Notes under the pieces: model-generated
What the model saw: the letters and a program-made list of their open reading frames with translations, nothing else
Database searches by the model: none
What the model was told of the DNA's origin: nothing
Origin: JARBAU01 sp029237525
GTDB lineage: Archaea > Thermoproteota > Nitrososphaeria > Nitrososphaerales > Nitrososphaeraceae
DNA: 9,487 nucleotides
Reading direction: 5' to 3'
NCBI GenBank assembly: GCA_036555705.1
Contig: DATBKT010000018.1
Span: forward strand, 1 to 9,487
In this document: in pieces, positions 5,987 through 9,487 of the stretch
Numbering within the stretch: the first letter of the stretch is position 1
Layout: the number at the start of each line of letters is the position of its first letter
Program-made: the position numbers and the translations under genes

Positions 5987-6558
5987 CAATCGTCATCATA
6001 TTCTCTAATTTCATTAGGCTCTTCCTCAGATATGACGTTAGTAACAATGGCGGCCTCTTCGACACGGTTATCTATTTCGTATTTCGTACGAAGATATGAT
6101 GACGCATGAATCTTATCACATCCATTTTCTTTTGCCAATCGCTTAGCCTCTTTTTTGATATCTTTTTCGCTGTCCGATTCTATAACCTGCCTAAATGCCT
6201 TTAGCTCCTGGTTATGATGTTCAGTTTAGACCTTTCTTCGAAGAATAAGATCAAATACGACTATCAGGGTTATGTGGATAGGTTAATCCTTAGATATATC
6301 TCCAAGCAGACCTATTGCTGAGCATCTCAATCACATCATGAATCCCATTTTGTGTATTTTTCATTATAGGGGTTTTAGTAAGATTATTATCGTAGTCCGC
6401 AGCCTGGTTGTCTACCAACCTTTTTACTTTGAAGCCACTAAGGGTTGCTTTTCTACTTTCTCCAGCTCTGGTTGCTGTTCTTCTTCTTCCTCAGCTAGCT
6501 TATCCATTCTTCTCTTGAAGAGCTTGCTATATTCGTAGTCTGATATAAAGTCACACAT
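5986..6558 (-). pseudogene. Multiply frameshifted acidic, coiled-coil-like protein of unknown family
   Basis: Joining minus-strand frames gives a protein of about 190 residues. It begins at ATG (6556-6558) with MCDFISDYEYSKLFKRRMDK and a Glu-rich helix (LAEEEEEQQPELEKVEK), stopping at TAA 6424-6426. An overlapping frame continues VKRLVDNQAADYDNNLTKTP and IHDVIEMLSNRS to TAA 6290-6292. The original frame resumes with GLLGDISKD, two stops (6283-6285, 6226-6228), then HHNQELKAFRQVIESDSEKD, KKEAKRLAKENG, YLRTKYEIDNRVEEAAIV and an acidic end (EEEPNEI), stopping at TGA 5986-5988. So it has two opposite indels and two nonsense codons. Charged, helical composition suggests coiled coils. I do not recognise the family. 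It has its own TATA box (6579-6588). Confidence 0.7.
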
Positions 6559-6578
6559 ATTGTATTATTCTATAGCAT

Positions 6579-6588
6579 CTTATTTAAG
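6579..6588 (-). promoter_or_regulatory. TATA box of the broken acidic-protein gene
   Basis: On the minus strand CTTAAATAAG is centred about 26 bases before the ATG at 6558. That spacing predicts a leaderless transcript, the usual arrangement in archaea. It supports the chosen start of the pseudogene and shows the promoter outlived the gene. Confidence 0.5.
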
Positions 6589-6646
6589 CAGATTCCTAAT
6601 TAATTTTTAACATGACTATATGACTCCAAATATGGGCTCGTAGATT

Positions 6647-6864
6647 TTACTGTTTATGCTTTTTTACTCTAACCATTTCGAATTATTTTCTGATATTGAT
6701 AAGGTAAGGAGCAAGATGCTCCATGTTACAAATTTCCTGTAATCCTCTATAGGAGTTTGCAGTAATTTTTCTATCCTTCGGATTCTCGTTGAATTTGTAA
6801 AATTGCGCAAGCCTATGTCTTCAAGAAATTTAGGATTAATTAACCAATTATGTTTCTCCCTCAC
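6647..6864 (-). pseudogene. Fragment resembling the PriX-like domain of archaeal primases
   Basis: The minus strand reads NPKFLEDIGLRNFTNSTRIR, then KLLQTPIEDYRKFVTWSIL in one frame. After a shift near 6712 it reads APYLINIRK, a TAA (6683-6685) and FEMVR in the next. The combined pattern IEKLLQTPIEDYRKF-x-W-x-IL-APYLINI matches, from memory, a domain at the end of thaumarchaeal primase or replication proteins, related to the PriX subunit, often found on integrated elements. Only about 50 residues survive. The first frame formally begins at GTG 6864 inside the end of the 102-residue gene, but resemblance begins near 6849. This may be a relic of an integrated plasmid or virus. Family naming is from recall. 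Confidence 0.6.
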
Positions 6865-7156
6865 CTACTACCTCTGAAGTTGTCTTAATTCCATTCTCAA
6901 ATCCAGGACCAGAGCCACTAAAAAGTAGATACATGGGTCCTTCATTTCTAAGAAGATCTATCGCATTATTGTAGTCTTCAAGGTGATAATAGAGGTTAAC
7001 TTGGCTGCCCACCATGTTATCGACAGGTAATGAAGCGCCATTCGGCTTGAATATAAGTTGGCCGATAAACTTATTGTTGTTCTTTAACCAGATTCTAGGT
7101 ACGAATGTGTTCGCTGAATACATTACTTCATATTCATCAATTTTCGTTAGAGTCAT
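6848..7156 (-). CDS. Conserved ~100-residue protein of unknown function
   Basis: This is a complete 102-residue protein starting at ATG (7154-7156). Recognisable features are FVPRIWL (18-24), FIGQLIFKPNG (30-40), QVNLYYHLEDY (52-62), DLLRNEGPMYLLF (67-79) and SGSGPGFENGIKT (80-92), with an acidic end (EGE). I recall similar short uncharacterised proteins in many bacteria, including rhizobia, with the same H-L-x-D-x3-x-I-D-L-L-R-N-E and SGSGPGFENGI core, so it may have moved between domains. No signal peptide or membrane segment is seen; it is probably cytoplasmic. A TATA-like TTATAG about 28-35 bases upstream could serve a short leader. It is intact while both minus-strand neighbours downstream are broken, suggesting it is kept by selection. 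Confidence 0.75.
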   Translation of the reverse strand: MTLTKIDEYEVMYSANTFVPRIWLKNNNKFIGQLIFKPNGASLPVDNMVGSQVNLYYHLEDYNNAIDLLRNEGPMYLLFSGSGPGFENGIKTTSEVVGEGET

Positions 7157-7695
7157 AAAGCACTATGTGTGTCTGTGTTCTATAAGTCTCAATAACAATC
7201 TGACTATAAAAATAATGAATGATGTTTATTATTTTTAAATATTGGGCTAAGTTCTCCTGGTGATAATGTTATGTTCTATACTATACAGTTACATAGATAG
7301 TAATATATGCCCGTCCTGATTTTCACAACGCGTGCCTCATGATAGAAATGCAAATGAATTCTATCATCTACCCGCGGCATAATTCTATACATCAAAAAAA
7401 TCCTTACAAGCACTAAGAACGTCACCGCTTGCATGCACTCGCTCTGTTGTATGCCAAAATAAGTATCAGCTAGATTGATTAACACCTAAAATTCGACATT
7501 GAATTTCGTAGGAACTATTTTCTGAAAGCAAAAAAGACAAAATTGTAGTTGTGGTGGCAAGTTCACACATATAATATCAAGTCCCCTGCGCGCGCCTTTT
7601 GATAGACATGTATATTTTTAATTTTTAATGGTTGGCTCATATTTGTTCATACTAACAAGGTTGTTTTGAAAAGTTAAATAATAGACGATCTAAAC
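7157..7695. other. Gene-poor stretch with weak coding relics
   Basis: No convincing gene is present. A 69-codon minus-strand frame (7276-7485, GTG start) contains DDRIHLHFYHEARVVKIRTG but has no recognisable family. Another minus-strand frame from ATG at 7638-7640 reads MSQPLKIKNIHVYQKARAGD and stops after 25 codons, after which a different frame reads LPPQLQFCLFCFQKIVPT to a stop at about 7492. These could be parts of one decayed gene. Two sites of the GC-rich recurrent motif lie here (7330-7342 and 7587-7600). Confidence 0.3.
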
Positions 7696-7998
7696 GTGAC
7701 TGTGACATTCAAAGTCATAATCACACGTGACAATGAAGAAGGCGACGAACATGTATACTACGGAATAGTTTTTCCAAATAGAGACATAGGTCAGCAAAAG
7801 GTGCTATCGTATAATTCGTCTCTTGATAGATTGGAAGCTTCGTTTTCTTTTGAAGAGGACAAGGTAAAAGAAGGAGAGCATTTTCTTGCTATATTAGTGC
7901 CAGTGGATGAAAGTGAGATTAGAACAAGCACAGCTCCTCTCTTCAAGATAGGAACGAATACTAGTAGGCATGCACCAGAGGAAGTCCATTTCACATGA
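7696..7998 (+). CDS. Acidic protein of unknown function
   Basis: This is a 100-residue protein with GTG start at 7696; an in-frame TAA lies at 7675-7677, so no longer form is possible. It alternates short beta-like segments (VTFKVIITRD, YYGIVFPNRD, LEASFSFEED, FLAILVPVDE, TAPLFKIG), suggesting a single beta-sandwich-type domain, and is strongly acidic (EEGDEH, FEEDKVKEGE). No signal peptide, Cys or metal motif is seen. I do not recognise the family. Codon use is regular and the frame is open to a stop, so it looks like a real gene, although a lost N-terminal part cannot be excluded. An overlapping minus-strand frame (7791-7994) is its shadow. Confidence 0.55.
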   Translation: MTVTFKVIITRDNEEGDEHVYYGIVFPNRDIGQQKVLSYNSSLDRLEASFSFEEDKVKEGEHFLAILVPVDESEIRTSTAPLFKIGTNTSRHAPEEVHFT

Positions 7999-8117
7999 TT
8001 ACTAGTTTCTTAGTGTAGACCGTATTTTAATTCCAACCAATGGATTAGTATGCTAAACTTCATTATACAGGGTGATAAAAGTAGAAGACGAACTATAGCT
8101 CAACTATGAGATGAACT

Positions 8118-8240
8118 TGTATCCTTGTCTCCTAGTTTTCGGGAAACTGAGCTCAACAGCTATTAGGTTCAAAGGTGAAAACAATTTAGCTAAAAATAAC
8201 AAAATTATCTGTATCCTTGTCTCCTAGTTTTCGGGAAACT
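8118..8240. repeat. 31-bp perfect direct repeat, two copies 61 bp apart
   Basis: The same 31 bases occur at 8118-8148 and 8210-8240, starting tgtatccttgtctcctag and ending gggaaact. Within each copy AGTTT and AAACT form a 5-bp stem around a tcggg loop. The flanks on both sides differ, so the unit is sharply bounded. The 61-bp interval is longer than usual CRISPR spacers, no third copy is seen at the expected distance on either side, and no cas gene is in the window. It lies in the ~320-bp gene-free gap between two convergent genes (ending 7998 and 8321), where nothing else was found. Confidence 0.8.
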
Positions 8241-8320
8241 ATGAATCTGCAAAGACTGCTATAGATATCCTTCAAGCCTACTTGCCTTGGACTAGTTTAC
8301 CAAATTTAGGTTGACTACTG

Positions 8321-8776
8321 TTACCCAAAATCTTGAATACTTATTGTGTCAAAATCCATCCAGATATTAGTTCCAATGTAAATAAAGACCTGAAAGTGAA
8401 GATGTGGTCGGAATGTATATCCTGTCATGCCCACTTCTGCGATAACGTGCCCCTTGTCAACGACTTGGCCAACTTTAACTCTTGAGCTTCGATATGCCAA
8501 ATGATCGTACCTAGAATATTCTCCATTCGCATGCATGATAACTATAAAGTTTGTGTAGTTCCAATAAGCTGGGTTAGGTCCTCCAATGTTAGAGTCATCT
8601 TTAACAAAAGTAACTATGCCGCTAGCCGCAGCAAGTACTGGAGTATCTTCTGGAACTAGGAAATCTATTGCATTTCGGAGTTTTCCTATATGAACTGGGG
8701 AAGAGATTTTATCTATTCTTTCTAATAAAATGTCTGGTACAGGTAATCTATAACGATTAACAGCTTTTCTTTCCAA
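8321..8776 (-). CDS. M23-family metallopeptidase domain protein, N-terminus probably lost or frameshifted
   Basis: This carries a LytM/M23 peptidase domain, a zinc-dependent fold that cuts Gly-containing peptide bonds in bacterial cell walls; archaea without peptidoglycan also carry it, with unknown targets. Likely zinc ligands and catalytic residues are visible: VHIGKLRNAIDF (H29, D38), SRYDHL (H92) and RPHLHFQV (H125, H127). Other family marks are PVLAAASGIVTFVKDD (46-61), VKVGQVVDKGHVIAEVGMTG (100-119). The frame opens with TTG at 8776. Upstream in another frame (8817 back to about 8770) the strand reads DFIKPECPQPEDGVWKEK, which joins naturally to VNRYRLPVPD, so a one-base change near the A-rich tract at 8765-8773 probably split the gene; a TAG precedes that piece. 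No signal peptide or membrane anchor is seen in the surviving part. The domain itself is complete. Confidence 0.82.
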   Translation of the reverse strand: MERKAVNRYRLPVPDILLERIDKISSPVHIGKLRNAIDFLVPEDTPVLAAASGIVTFVKDDSNIGGPNPAYWNYTNFIVIMHANGEYSRYDHLAYRSSRVKVGQVVDKGHVIAEVGMTGYTFRPHLHFQVFIYIGTNIWMDFDTISIQDFG

Positions 8777-9067
8777 ACTCCATCCTCAGGCTGAGGGCAT
8801 TCAGGCTTGATAAAATCCTATCTGTAATCTGCAAAATTCGGAATTTGTTATTTTAATCTTACAATTTCGGACTAAATCTGGCGAAACCTAATTCTTACCT
8901 TCATATCAAGGCTTTATTCTACACATCTGACGTTTCATATCTAGCATACCTAGTATTTCCTGTTCAAATTCTATGAATTCCTTTTGATTTATGTGAACAC
9001 AGAAAGCATCTTATGACCAATACTTAATCACATTTGTTCAACAAAAAACAGATGATGGTGATGACAA
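8777..9067. other. Intergenic region between divergent genes
   Basis: Apart from the probable out-of-frame N-terminal piece of the M23 gene (8777-8817), I see no gene, RNA or repeat. It should hold divergent promoters: tacttaatcac near 9026-9036 is a possible TATA-like element for the aldolase gene, about 35-40 bases before its TTG start. No clear box for the M23 gene was found. Confidence 0.35.
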
Positions 9068-9487
9068 TTGAATAGCAAAAAGACATTAATAAATTGTGTC
9101 AAAGATTTGTATAAAATGGGCCTTACGTCTTCGGTATCTGGCAATCATAGTATTAGGATACGAGGCAAAAATTCGATGTGGATAACACCATCAGGAATTC
9201 CTCGTTACAATTTGCAAGAGAAAGATTTGGTTAAAGTTAAGTTAGATACAAGTAGAAAAAGCAGTCGCGACGATAGGAACAGCAGTACGATATTAAAACC
9301 AAGTATTGAATGGCGTATGCACGCTTCTATCTATAATATATTGCCAAAGATAAACGCAGTTGTTCACACCCATAGTCCTTATACACTTGCTATGGCTATT
9401 TCACTAAATAGAATTGAGCAAATAATAGAAGAGGCTAAGATAGTAGTAGGAGATCCTGTAATAATACCAAATAAACCATCTGGGTCA
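9068..9487 (+). CDS. Class II aldolase/adducin-family protein, cut by the right edge
   Basis: The first 140 codons of a class II aldolase/adducin-family enzyme. Members are zinc-dependent aldolases, epimerases or dehydratases acting on sugar phosphates such as L-fuculose 1-phosphate, L-ribulose 5-phosphate or methylthioribulose 1-phosphate. The start is TTG 9068, right after TGA (9062-9064), because it includes the expected first helix (LINCVKDLYKMGLTSSVSGN); ATG 9116 would cut into it. Visible motifs are SGNHSIR (24-30) and TPSG (40-43), which bind the substrate phosphate in the family, E81 as the likely catalytic acid and H100-T-H102 as zinc ligands. The third zinc His lies beyond the edge. 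The exact substrate cannot be told. It is on the opposite strand from the M23 gene, transcribed away from it, and shows no damage. Confidence 0.88.
   Translation, partial: MNSKKTLINCVKDLYKMGLTSSVSGNHSIRIRGKNSMWITPSGIPRYNLQEKDLVKVKLDTSRKSSRDDRNSSTILKPSIEWRMHASIYNILPKINAVVHTHSPYTLAMAISLNRIEQIIEEAKIVVGDPVIIPNKPSGS

Noticed and set aside
6338..6538. 66-codon Ser-rich plus-strand frame
   Set aside because: It is antisense to the Glu-rich start of the broken acidic protein; the Ser run is the complement of the GAA repeats.
7014..7238. 74-codon plus-strand frame
   Set aside because: It is the shadow of the conserved 102-residue gene on the minus strand.
7276..7485. 69-codon minus-strand frame with GTG start
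   Set aside because: No family recognised and no clear promoter; kept only as a possible relic in the region note.
8118..8240. CRISPR array
   Set aside because: Only two repeats, a 61-bp interval that is too long for a normal spacer, no cas genes and no further degenerate copies.

Overview
The window looks like a piece of a low-GC archaeal chromosome, most likely an ammonia-oxidising Nitrososphaeria (Thaumarchaeota), perhaps a Nitrosocosmicus-like lineage. This is inferred from AT-rich DNA, TATA-box promoters with short leaders, TTG/GTG starts, PPOX/F420-type split-barrel proteins, small zinc proteins, an M23 peptidase of an archaeal type, and gene remnants (Ku, PriX-like primase domain, SRPBCC) of the kinds I associate with that group. 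No search was run, so the taxonomy is inference.

The dominant character is decay. Few genes are intact: a PNPOx-like flavoprotein (326-823, minus), a 213-codon chimera of a PPOX domain and an Lrp-effector-like tail (1938-2579, plus), a 38-residue C2H2 zinc-finger protein (3454-3570, plus), a 45-residue zinc ribbon (5740-5877, plus), a conserved ~100-residue protein (6848-7156, minus), an acidic protein of unknown role (7696-7998, plus), an M23 peptidase that may have lost its N-terminus (8321-8776, minus) and the start of a class II aldolase (9068 to the right edge, plus). Between them lie at least seven broken genes that can be rebuilt by joining frames: Ku (1209-1560), a VOC/glyoxalase protein (2831-3197), a SnoaL-like protein (3722-4103), an SRPBCC piece (4524-4649), an unknown 150-codon start-less frame (5011-5460), an unknown acidic protein with its overlapping small partner (5858-6558), and a PriX-like primase piece (6647-6864). 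Several carry in-frame stops as well as indels, so sequencing error alone does not explain them.

Repeats: a ~285-bp imperfect direct repeat (36-319 and 4711-4998) carries a TATA promoter and the start of a minus-strand gene, readable at the left edge and destroyed in the second copy. A 31-bp perfect direct repeat occurs twice (8118-8148, 8210-8240) with 61 bp between. A GC-rich motif recurs in one orientation at five places.

I see no tRNA, rRNA, transposase, convincing CRISPR array or multi-gene defence system. The region is best read as an accessory, eroding gap between core genes. The most notable items are the chimeric PPOX gene, the repeated promoter element, the Ku relic and the paired 31-bp repeat.
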